From Bacteroidales bacterium (GTDB taxonomy: Bacteria > Bacteroidota > Bacteroidia > Bacteroidales > P3), in assembly GCA_017507285.1 (NCBI GenBank), contig JAFWBF010000183.1, positions 1 through 18,415 on the forward strand: a DNA stretch of 18,415 bases, in the 5' to 3' direction. Below the pieces are notes generated by a model. It saw nothing but the letters and a program-made list of their open reading frames with translations. It was not told where the DNA came from and made no database searches. Shown piece after piece: positions 1 to 5,726 of the stretch (position 1 is the first letter of the stretch; each line of letters opens with the position of its first letter). Position numbers and translations under genes: made by a program.

Positions 1-80
1 GATACCGGAGTACTATTTTGGCTGTAGGCAAGATATGCTGTGCACATCAATATGCCAAATAATATGTTCTTCACTTTCAT
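1..80 (-). CDS. N-terminus of an exported protein (partial)
   Basis: An ATG on the minus strand at 80 opens a frame that runs off the window edge after 26 codons. The translation starts MKVKNILFGILMCTAYLAYS followed by QNSTPV: a lysine-containing N-region, a hydrophobic stretch of about 14 residues, and a likely signal peptidase I cleavage site near Tyr-Ser-Gln. This is a typical Bacteroidota signal peptide, so the product is inferred to be exported to the periplasm, outer membrane or cell surface. Too little is present to name a family. The upstream side (81-150) is AT-rich and shows no full promoter I would defend. Confidence 0.65.
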   Translation of the reverse strand, partial: MKVKNILFGILMCTAYLAYSQNSTPV

Positions 81-192
81 ATTATAATTGTATTAATCTG
101 TTAAGGTAATAATTTTTCTCTTTTGGAATAAGTCAAAAACAAAAAAAACGGTGGGTTTGGCTGCGTTTTTGGTAGGAAAACACGTATGCTGT

Positions 193-222
193 GCGTCCTA
201 CTGCAGCCCGTGTTTAGGACGC
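193..222. repeat. Perfect 8-bp inverted repeat
   Basis: GCGTCCTA at 193-200 is mirrored by TAGGACGC at 215-222, with a 14-nt loop. No T-tract follows on either strand, so it is not a clear terminator. It lies in the gap 81-410, which otherwise contains only AT-rich sequence without a credible gene. Confidence 0.4.
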
Positions 223-410
223 TTACGCGAGTATAGTATTCTGGTTATTAGAACAATACCTGCGGGGTTATATGTCGTAACATTGCATGTCATGCTATTT
301 TTTATCTGTAATTTTATTTTGCAAACTTATAAGTTTTTTTTCAAATATGCAAATGATTTTGCATTATTTTTTGTTGGCAGAAGTGTTTTTATGATAAGGT
401 TTGCATGCAG

Positions 411-500
411 TTATAGGTAGCTATCGGTGGCAAATGCGGGCTGGTTTTTGACTAGATAGCCCTGAGGAAGTTTTTCATCCCTATGGTATTTTTCTCGCAT
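411..500 (-). CDS. Possible 29-residue small protein
   Basis: A minus-strand ATG at 500 opens 29 codons ending in TAA at 411-413. The product begins MREKYHRDEKLPQGYLVKNQ and ends PAFATDSYL. It is charged, contains no membrane segment, and has a mixed, protein-like composition rather than the Lys/Phe/Ile-rich look of random AT-rich frames. The same frame stays open upstream for another 12 codons (to a TGA at 537-539) without an ATG, so this may be a small gene or the 3' remnant of a longer one. Its start lies 40 bp from the palindrome array at 540-640, which also faces the HU-HIG gene, so both could share control. I do not recognise a family, and a chance ORF of this size is possible. Confidence 0.3.
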   Translation of the reverse strand: MREKYHRDEKLPQGYLVKNQPAFATDSYL

Positions 501-539
501 ACCTACCGGTTTTATTATCCACTCCCACAGCGAAATTCA

Positions 540-640
540 AAACCAAACTATGATTTTATCAAATCATGATTTGATTTCTACAAATCATACTTTGGTTTTT
601 ATAAATCATAGTTTGATTTAAATAAATCGTGGTATGATTT
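540..640. repeat. Array of five 21-bp palindromic units, probable operator array
   Basis: Five units start at 540, 561, 582, 603 and 624, exactly 21 bp apart. Each has the dyad AAATCA-5 nt-TGATTT and is separated from the next by a 4-bp linker. The half-sites vary little: AAACCA/TGATTT, AAATCA/TGATTT, AAATCA/TGGTTT, AAATCA/TGATTT and AAATCG/TGATTT, while the central 5 nt and the linkers vary freely. That is the pattern of a repeated dimer-binding site. A 21-bp spacing puts every site on the same face of the helix. It lies 113 bp before the HU-HIG start, so a role in controlling that gene, perhaps autoregulation, is inferred. Alternatives are a partition or replication-type iteron set, or a series of small RNA hairpins. 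Confidence 0.75.
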
Positions 641-752
641 TTAATTTTGTGGTAGGATAGGCAATTTTTTCGAGCCTACTCCGTTATATTTCACATACCA
701 CCTTTTGGAAAAATGGGTGGGTGATTATTGTTTAACAAGCACTGCAATTATT

Positions 753-1388
753 ATGGCAAACTATGTAAAAAGAGAACTTCCCAACCTGCATGGCGAAGGT
801 AAGAAGAAGGCGTATTATAAGATAGAAACCAATAGGAATTTTGGTTGCAACGAGCTGGCAGATTATATGAGCAAGTCCGGTATGGGTATGCCCAAGGCAG
901 CAGTAAAGGCTGTGTTGCTTCAGTTATCGTCGGTTATGGCCAATCTTTTGGCATTGGGCTACACCGTTTCTATTGATGGATTGGGCATTGTGAGCTTAAA
1001 GATAGGTCCGAAAAAGAACAAGCGAGGCAGCGATGCCTACGATTTTGATAACAAGCTTACGCCTTCCAACCTAGAGGTTACGGGCGTAAACCTTAAGGTG
1101 GATAAGGATTTTTTGAAAGAGATAAACCGTCAATGCCGATTGGAAAATAGGGGAGTGCGTAGCCTTATGCGGTCTATCTATTCGGCCGATGAGCGGCTAC
1201 AGAGGGCCAAAGATTATTTGGCAGAAAATATGTTTATACGTGTAAAGATGTATGCTCTGCTCAACAACCTCTCGGTATCGGTGGCGCAGCGCGAACTTAA
1301 GAAGCTGGCCGAAGACCCACAGTCGGGCATAACATCGGTAGGTCGCGGCTCGGCCAAAATGTATGTTTTGGACAATAATAATGTGTAG
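753..1388 (+). CDS. HU-HIG family DNA-binding protein with C-terminal winged helix
   Basis: A 211-residue protein of the Bacteroidota HU-related clade called HU-HIG (HU fused to HTH, Ig or Gly-rich domains). Residues 1-125 carry the HU-like part: an AYYKIETNRNF strand, a helical Met/Leu-rich stretch (residues 36-68), then SIDGLGIVSLKIG (73-85), matching the HU turn into the DNA-binding arm, and TGVNLKVDKDFLKEIN (110-125). Residues 145-211 look like a winged helix: the QRELKKL recognition-type helix (179-185) and a wing ending KMYVLDNNN. Known HU proteins bend DNA and shape the nucleoid; this clade has been proposed to act in chromosome organisation or genetic conflict. I chose ATG 753, giving MANYVKRELP; an in-frame TTG at 705 adds 16 residues of unlikely sequence. 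The palindrome array at 540-640 lies upstream. Confidence 0.85.
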   Translation: MANYVKRELPNLHGEGKKKAYYKIETNRNFGCNELADYMSKSGMGMPKAAVKAVLLQLSSVMANLLALGYTVSIDGLGIVSLKIGPKKNKRGSDAYDFDNKLTPSNLEVTGVNLKVDKDFLKEINRQCRLENRGVRSLMRSIYSADERLQRAKDYLAENMFIRVKMYALLNNLSVSVAQRELKKLAEDPQSGITSVGRGSAKMYVLDNNNV

Positions 1389-1435
1389 CCTAACGGTGCT
1401 CTAGATGCCGATTGGGGCAAAGCAACGAGCCCGAA

Positions 1436-1489
1436 ATATAGTCCAAGCTACGGATTAAAATATTGATAATAGCAAAGATATAGTCCAAG
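1436..1489. repeat. 12-bp direct repeat pair, 42 bp apart
   Basis: ATATAGTCCAAG occurs at 1436-1447 and again at 1478-1489. A 10-bp palindrome, AAAGGCCTTT, follows at 1491-1500. Both lie in the 213-bp gap between the HU-HIG gene and the DUF1015 gene. No T-tract accompanies them, so their role is unknown. Confidence 0.35.
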
Positions 1490-1558
1490 GAAAGGCCTTT
1501 GGCACAAGCCGGAGATAAAAAACATGAAGCAAAATGCCGAAATATGGAAAATTTTGTG

Positions 1559-1566
1559 TAAGTTTG
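1559..1566 (+). promoter_or_regulatory. Bacteroidota -7 element before the DUF1015 gene
   Basis: TAAGTTTG is a full match to the TAnnTTTG consensus, 36 bp before the ATG at 1602. The expected TTTG at the -33 position is not clear (about 1534-1540 reads ATGCCGA), so this is a one-element call. Confidence 0.45.
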
Positions 1567-1601
1567 CAATCTGAAATTAATAATTCAAAATAAATAATAA
1601 G

Positions 1602-2855
1602 ATGTCTATAATTAAAGCATTCAAAGGATTACGTCCTCCAGTAGAAATAGTAAAAGAGTTGGCTTCACGCCCATACGACGTACTTAACTCAGCCGAAGCT
1701 CGCATAGAAGCCGGCGGAAATCCACACTCATTGTTGCACGTAACAAAAGCTGAAATCGACCTTCCGGAAGGTACCGACGAACACAGCCAAGAGGTTTACG
1801 ACAAGGTTGTGGAAAACTACAATATGTTTAAAAAGAATGGTTGGCTGGTACAAGATGAAGAAGAAAAATTGTACATCTATGCTCAAACCATGGACGGTCG
1901 CACACAATACGGTATAGTAGCTTGTGCTCATTCCGAAGACTATATGAAAGGAATAATCAAAAAACACGAGCTTACTCGTAAGGATAAAGAAGAAGACCGT
2001 ATGATTCATGTGCGTATCACCAACGCCAACGTTGAACCTGTGTTCTTTGCTTATCCTGCTCATAAAGAAATCGACGCTATAGTTGAAAACATTGTAAAGA
2101 ACCAAAAACCTGTATACGACTTTGTAGGTAAAGAAGATGGTTTTGGCCACACATTGTGGGTAATCGACGATAAGAAAACTATCGATCGCCTTGTAGAAAT
2201 ATTCGACAAGGATATTCCTGCTATGTACATCGCCGATGGTCATCACCGCTCGGCTGCCGCTGCTTTGATAGGTCAAGAAAAGAAAGCTCAAAATCCTAAC
2301 CACACAGGTAAAGAAGAATATAACTATTTTATGACTGTTATATTCCCTGATAACCAATTGAAAATTATCGACTACAACCGCGTTGTAAAAGATTTGAACG
2401 GCCTTTCGAAAGACGAATTCTTGGCTGCTTTGAACGAAGCTTTCGTTGTAGAAAAGATGGGTACCGAAATATACAAACCTTCTAAACTACACGAATTTAG
2501 TGTTTACATCGATGGCGAATGGTACAAACTTAACGCTAAACCCGGCACCTACAACGATAACGATCCTATCGGAGTGCTTGACGTAACTATCCTTTCAAAC
2601 TTGGTATTGGATAAAATATTGGATATTAAAGATCTTCGTACTTCCAAACGTATCGACTTTGTAGGCGGTATCCGCGGATTGGGCGAATTGAAACGCCGTG
2701 TAGATAATGGCGAAATGGTAGCTGCTTTCGCCCTATATCCGGTATCGATGCAACAACTTATCGACATAGCTGATAGCGGCGATATCATGCCTCCAAAAGC
2801 TACTTGGTTCGAACCAAAATTACGTTCGGGTCTTGTAATTCACGAATTGGCTTAA
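1602..2855 (+). CDS. DUF1015 family protein with a ParB-like DGHHR motif
   Basis: A 417-residue soluble protein, full length for DUF1015 (COG4198). The N-terminal hallmark, ASRPYDVLNSAEAR, is at 21-34 and the central signature, MYIADGHHRSAAAAL, at 208-222. ADGHHR resembles the nucleotide/phosphate-binding motif of ParB/Srx-fold proteins, a fold also used by the ADP-dependent serine kinase SerK. A role in phospho-amino-acid or nucleotide metabolism is therefore an attractive inference but is not shown here. From general memory the family often sits next to serC/serA; neither is in this window, where the neighbours are an HU-HIG gene and nhaA. It has its own promoter element and terminator, so it is probably a single-gene unit. 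No signal peptide or membrane segment is visible. Confidence 0.85.
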   Translation: MSIIKAFKGLRPPVEIVKELASRPYDVLNSAEARIEAGGNPHSLLHVTKAEIDLPEGTDEHSQEVYDKVVENYNMFKKNGWLVQDEEEKLYIYAQTMDGRTQYGIVACAHSEDYMKGIIKKHELTRKDKEEDRMIHVRITNANVEPVFFAYPAHKEIDAIVENIVKNQKPVYDFVGKEDGFGHTLWVIDDKKTIDRLVEIFDKDIPAMYIADGHHRSAAAALIGQEKKAQNPNHTGKEEYNYFMTVIFPDNQLKIIDYNRVVKDLNGLSKDEFLAALNEAFVVEKMGTEIYKPSKLHEFSVYIDGEWYKLNAKPGTYNDNDPIGVLDVTILSNLVLDKILDIKDLRTSKRIDFVGGIRGLGELKRRVDNGEMVAAFALYPVSMQQLIDIADSGDIMPPKATWFEPKLRSGLVIHELA

Positions 2856-2881
2856 TACAATTTGAATATTTACCATATTGT

Positions 2882-2918
2882 AAAAGGTGCTTTGCCTATC
2901 ACGGCAAGCACCTTTTTT
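2882..2918 (+). terminator. Rho-independent terminator after the DUF1015 gene
   Basis: AAAAGGTGCTTTGCC (2882-2896) pairs with GGCAAGCACC (2903-2912) across a 6-nt loop with one bulged T, followed by six T residues (2913-2918). It lies 27 bp after the stop at 2855. Confidence 0.85.
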
Positions 2919-2972
2919 GTTTTCCGAAGAGTGTGGGGGTGGCTTTGTATACCGCTTTGCCTAAACTATATA

Positions 2973-2980
2973 TATCTTTG
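2973..2980 (+). promoter_or_regulatory. Probable -7 element of nhaA
   Basis: TATCTTTG matches TAnnTTTG, 37 bp before the nhaA ATG. No TTTG lies at the usual 19-21 bp distance upstream; the nearest copies are 13 and 25 bp away. Confidence 0.35.
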
Positions 2981-3017
2981 CTTGTTTATACTTTTCAAAC
3001 TATAAATATCTAAAGGT

Positions 3018-4172
3018 ATGCAAAAAGTATTATTGAAAGAGTTTTTGGACAGCGAGAAATCGTGTGGATTTATATTGCTGGTTTGTGTGGCTTTGTCGCT
3101 TCTGCTGTCGAATACGCCTATAGGGGAAGCCTATCAAGGCTTTTGGCAGATGGAGGTGTTTGGGCATAGCCTTGTGCATATTATCAACGATGGACTCATG
3201 ACTCTTTTTTTCCTACTTATAGGATTGGAACTTGAGCGTGAGATATATGTAGGTGAGCTTAGGCGTTGGCGTGATGCTGTTTTGCCGTTGTTTGCTGCTG
3301 TAGGAGGTATGTTGGTGCCGGCTGCAATATATTATATGATTACAAGTGGTACTCCCTATGTTGGAGGTGTGGGTATTCCCATGGCTACGGATATTGCTTT
3401 TGCCATAGGCATATTGTCGCTACTGGGCAATAGAGTACCGGTGGTATTGAAGGTCTTTTTGGTGGCTCTGGCTGTCATAGACGATTTGGGTGCAATATTG
3501 GTTATAGCCATATTTTATGCCACCGATATAAGTTGGATGTATCTTGGGTTGGCATTGCTTGTATTTCTGTTTCTGCTTGTACTTAATAGGAGCAATGTGC
3601 TTAAGCTTTGGCCCTACTTGTTGGGAGGTGTGGCAATGTGGTACTTTATGTTGCTTTCGGGTGTGCATCCCACACTTTCGGGTGTGCTGTTGGCTTTTGC
3701 CGTTCCTTTTCGCAATCATAGCGTTTCGGCTCCTTCTTTCCGCTTGCAGCATTATCTTACCAAGCCCATAGGTTTTGCAGTGTTGCCTCTTTTTGCTTTG
3801 GCCAATACAGCCATAGCCTTCACCGGCGATGGGTTGGACAATGTGTTTTTACCCTCGGGGATAGGGGCTTTGCTTGGCTTGTTGGTAGGGAAACCTTTGG
3901 GCATAATGCTGTTTGTATTCATCGCAGTATGGCTTGGGGCTGCCTCCAAACCCAAGGCTTTAAAATGGAAATATATATTAGGCGTTGGTTTGCTTGCAGG
4001 CATTGGATTTACTATGTCGATATTTATCACATTGCTGTCGTTCGATAGTACATCGCTTATATCGGGCACAAAAGTAGCTATATTGTTGGCATCTTTGCTC
4101 TCGGGTATATTAGGATACGTCTGGCTTACTATGGTGTTGCCACATGGTGATAAACAAAAAAAGACCACTTAA
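3018..4172 (+). CDS. nhaA: Na+/H+ antiporter NhaA
   Basis: A 384-residue inner-membrane antiporter that expels Na+ (or Li+) in exchange for protons, serving sodium and pH homeostasis; length is normal. The functional residues of the family are visible: ATDIAFAIG with Asp125 (E. coli Asp133), AVIDDLGAI with Asp155 and Asp156 (E. coli Asp163/164, the ion site), and VGKPLG with Lys292 (E. coli Lys300). Twelve or so hydrophobic segments span the protein. The start at 3018 gives MQKVLLKEFLDSEKSCG, a typical NhaA beginning, preceded by AAAGG, one of the few SD-like sequences here. The last codons and the TAA stop lie inside the hairpin that terminates the convergent tRNA gene. It is probably transcribed alone. 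Confidence 0.97.
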   Translation: MQKVLLKEFLDSEKSCGFILLVCVALSLLLSNTPIGEAYQGFWQMEVFGHSLVHIINDGLMTLFFLLIGLELEREIYVGELRRWRDAVLPLFAAVGGMLVPAAIYYMITSGTPYVGGVGIPMATDIAFAIGILSLLGNRVPVVLKVFLVALAVIDDLGAILVIAIFYATDISWMYLGLALLVFLFLLVLNRSNVLKLWPYLLGGVAMWYFMLLSGVHPTLSGVLLAFAVPFRNHSVSAPSFRLQHYLTKPIGFAVLPLFALANTAIAFTGDGLDNVFLPSGIGALLGLLVGKPLGIMLFVFIAVWLGAASKPKALKWKYILGVGLLAGIGFTMSIFITLLSFDSTSLISGTKVAILLASLLSGILGYVWLTMVLPHGDKQKKTT

Positions 4173-4186
4173 CGTAAGTGGTCTTT
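4156..4186 (-). terminator. tRNA-Arg terminator overlapping the nhaA 3' end
   Basis: AAAGACCACTT (4160-4170) and AAGTGGTCTTT (4176-4186) form a perfect 11-bp stem with a 5-nt loop. On the minus strand the stem runs into seven T residues, a strong terminator immediately after the tRNA. On the plus strand only three T residues follow, so it would work weakly for nhaA. The loop holds part of the nhaA stop codon. Confidence 0.85.
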
Positions 4187-4262
4187 GGTGACTCCGACAG
4201 GATTCAAACCTGTAACCTTCTGATCCGTAGTCAGATGCTCTATTCAGTTGAGCCACGGAGCC
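4186..4262 (-). tRNA. tRNA-Arg (anticodon ACG)
   Basis: A full cloverleaf reads on the minus strand. The acceptor stem is GGCTCCG/CGGAGTC with one G-U pair, the D arm GCTC/GAGC, the anticodon stem TCTGA/TCAGA around the loop CTACGGA (anticodon ACG, decoding CGU and, after A-to-I editing, CGC/CGA), and the T arm ACAGG/CCTGT. The discriminator base is A and the CCA end is encoded. A promoter lies just upstream and a terminator just downstream, so the gene is an independent unit. Confidence 0.95.
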
Positions 4263-4277
4263 GTTTGATTTCGTTTG

Positions 4278-4308
4278 CAAAGGTACAAACTTTTTCCCAT
4301 ACGACCAA
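4278..4308 (-). promoter_or_regulatory. Promoter of tRNA-Arg
   Basis: On the minus strand TACCTTTG (plus 4278-4285) is a full -7 match, with TTG (plus 4306-4308) exactly 20 bp upstream. The -7 element lies 15 bp before the tRNA 5' end, as expected for a short leader. Confidence 0.75.
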
Positions 4309-4446
4309 GAAAAATCTTTCTTTTTTTCTTCTTTTTTTTGAAAGATATTGCGGTATAGAAGGTTACAAGCATAAAATATTTTGTGCAGAAGTGTGAAAAA
4401 CTTACTTTTTCGTTATGTTTTTGTGATGAAATATCCCTTTTGGGAC

Positions 4447-4454
4447 TATTTTTG
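4447..4454 (+). promoter_or_regulatory. Orphan -7 element in the tRNA-rluD gap
   Basis: TATTTTTG fits TAnnTTTG on the plus strand, with no plus-strand gene downstream before nearly 5 kb. A TTTTTG tract ends 23 bp upstream, slightly beyond the usual spacing. It could drive a short RNA covering 4493-4544, or be a chance match. Confidence 0.25.
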
Positions 4455-4492
4455 CACCTCAAGAGTAAAGTTTTTGCTTGCTGAAGTATAAA

Positions 4493-4544
4493 AAACGCTA
4501 TAATATGCTGCTGTATATTGCTTTAGGTGATATTTGTAGCGTTT
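4493..4544. other. Long-loop inverted repeat, possible second terminator or RNA structure
   Basis: AAACGCTA (4493-4500) pairs with TAGCGTTT (4537-4544) around a 36-nt loop that contains a second small stem, AATAT/ATATT (4502-4506 and 4515-4519). On the minus strand the outer stem ends in six T residues, so it could act as a back-up terminator for the rluD unit, about 30 bp beyond the main one. Confidence 0.4.
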
Positions 4545-4573
4545 CAATCAGTAGTATGGTGCTTTTGTAGTGA

Positions 4574-4616
4574 AGAAAATAAAAAGGAGACCCCGAAGGT
4601 TGTGGTCGAGGTCTCC
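4574..4616 (-). terminator. Terminator of the PASTA-T9SS-rluD unit
   Basis: On the minus strand a 10-bp stem (plus arms GGAGACCCCG 4586-4595 and CGAGGTCTCC 4607-4616, one G-U pair) with an 11-nt loop is followed by a T-rich tract (plus 4574-4585). It lies 42 bp after the rluD stop. Confidence 0.9.
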
Positions 4617-4658
4617 TGCTATGGTTATTCTTTTTTCTGAAAAGCTAATGCCTATTTC

Positions 4659-5711
4659 TTATTCTTCAACGTTGGAATGTACCACATATTTTCTCCATTT
4701 CTCTAGAACGGTTTCCATATCGGCCGGCAATTCCGATTCGAAGTGTAAAGTTTTCTTGGTTGTAGGATGGACAAAGCCTAATATTTTGGCGTGCAATGCT
4801 TGGCGGGGCAATAGCTCGAAACAGTTGTTTATAAACTGTTTGTACTTGGAGAAAGTTGTCCCTTTCAGTATTATATCGCCACCATAAGTGTCGTCGTTAA
4901 ACAATGGATGCCCTATGTATCTCATGTGAGCCCTTATCTGGTGTGTACGTCCGGTTTCCAACACACACTCAACCAATGATACGTATCCAAATCTTTCCAA
5001 AACTTTCCAATGCGTTACGGCATGTTTTCCTTGGTCGCCATTGGGAAATACTGTCATTATTTTTCTGTCTTTTGGCGAACGGCCCAAGTTTCCTACTATG
5101 GTGCCCGAGTCGTCGGCAAAGTCGCCCCATACCAAGGCGTTGTATTTACGTTCGATGGTATGTTCGAAGAATTGTTTTGCCAAATAAGTCTGAGCCATTT
5201 CGTTTTTGGCAATAAGTATAAGTCCCGATGTATTTTTATCTATGCGGTGTACCAAATAAGGTACTACGGGCGAGCCATCGCTATTGGTCTGACCTTGAAA
5301 ATGGAATGTTAGTGCATTGAGCAATGTGCCGGTATAGTTGCCATAGCCTGGATGTACTACAAGGTTTGCCTGCTTGTTTACCACTATTACATCATCGTCT
5401 TCATACACTATATTTAATGGTATGTCTTGTGGTATTATTTCTATTTCTCGCGGAGGTTCGGGCAGTAGAACGCTTATCACGTCACCGGGCTTCACCTTAT
5501 AGCTAGGCTTGGTGGGTTTGTTGTTTACCAAAATACAGTCGGCTTTTGCAGCGTTTTGTATCTTATTGCGCGATGCTCCTTCTATGCGAGCCATCAAAAA
5601 TTTATCTATGCGTAAAAGGCTTTGACCTTTATCCACTACCACACGATAGTTTTCGTACATTTCACCATCGTCGTGTCTTTCTTCTATTTCTTGTAATGTT
5701 TCGTCTATCAT
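4659..5711 (-). CDS. rluD: RluA/RluD family 23S rRNA pseudouridine synthase
   Basis: A 350-residue enzyme that isomerises uridine to pseudouridine in RNA; RluD-type members act on helix 69 of 23S rRNA. An S4 RNA-binding domain covers residues about 31-90 (RIDKFL...ASRNKIQ...VNNKPTKPSYKVKPGD). The catalytic domain follows, with the active-site motif HRIDKNTSGL at 155-164; Asp158 is the expected nucleophile. Further family blocks are GRTHQIRAHM and GHPLFNDDTYGG. The acidic lead (residues 1-20) is longer than in E. coli RluD. Its ATG lies 15 bp after the stop of the T9SS-exported protein, so the two are almost certainly co-transcribed, and a strong terminator follows. The family is certain; the exact substrate (RluD versus a paralogue) is inferred from S4 domain and length. 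Confidence 0.9.
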   Translation of the reverse strand: MIDETLQEIEERHDDGEMYENYRVVVDKGQSLLRIDKFLMARIEGASRNKIQNAAKADCILVNNKPTKPSYKVKPGDVISVLLPEPPREIEIIPQDIPLNIVYEDDDVIVVNKQANLVVHPGYGNYTGTLLNALTFHFQGQTNSDGSPVVPYLVHRIDKNTSGLILIAKNEMAQTYLAKQFFEHTIERKYNALVWGDFADDSGTIVGNLGRSPKDRKIMTVFPNGDQGKHAVTHWKVLERFGYVSLVECVLETGRTHQIRAHMRYIGHPLFNDDTYGGDIILKGTTFSKYKQFINNCFELLPRQALHAKILGFVHPTTKKTLHFESELPADMETVLEKWRKYVVHSNVEE

Positions 5712-5726
5712 TTGGAGTATATGTGC

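Noticed and set aside
151..420. GTG-started 89-codon ORF on the plus strand
   Set aside because: Phe/Cys-rich composition from AT-rich DNA, no family, no promoter or ribosome binding context, and it contains the inverted repeat at 193-222.
540..640. CRISPR array
   Set aside because: The units are only 21 bp, palindromic, spaced by 4-bp linkers, and there are no spacers of 30 bp or cas genes.
705..752. TTG start for the HU-HIG protein, 16 residues longer
   Set aside because: The extra residues are unlike the family, whose members begin near MANY; ATG 753 fits better.
1728..2357. 209-codon ORF opposite the DUF1015 gene
   Set aside because: Shadow of a well-supported gene; Phe/Val/Tyr-rich with no recognisable domain.
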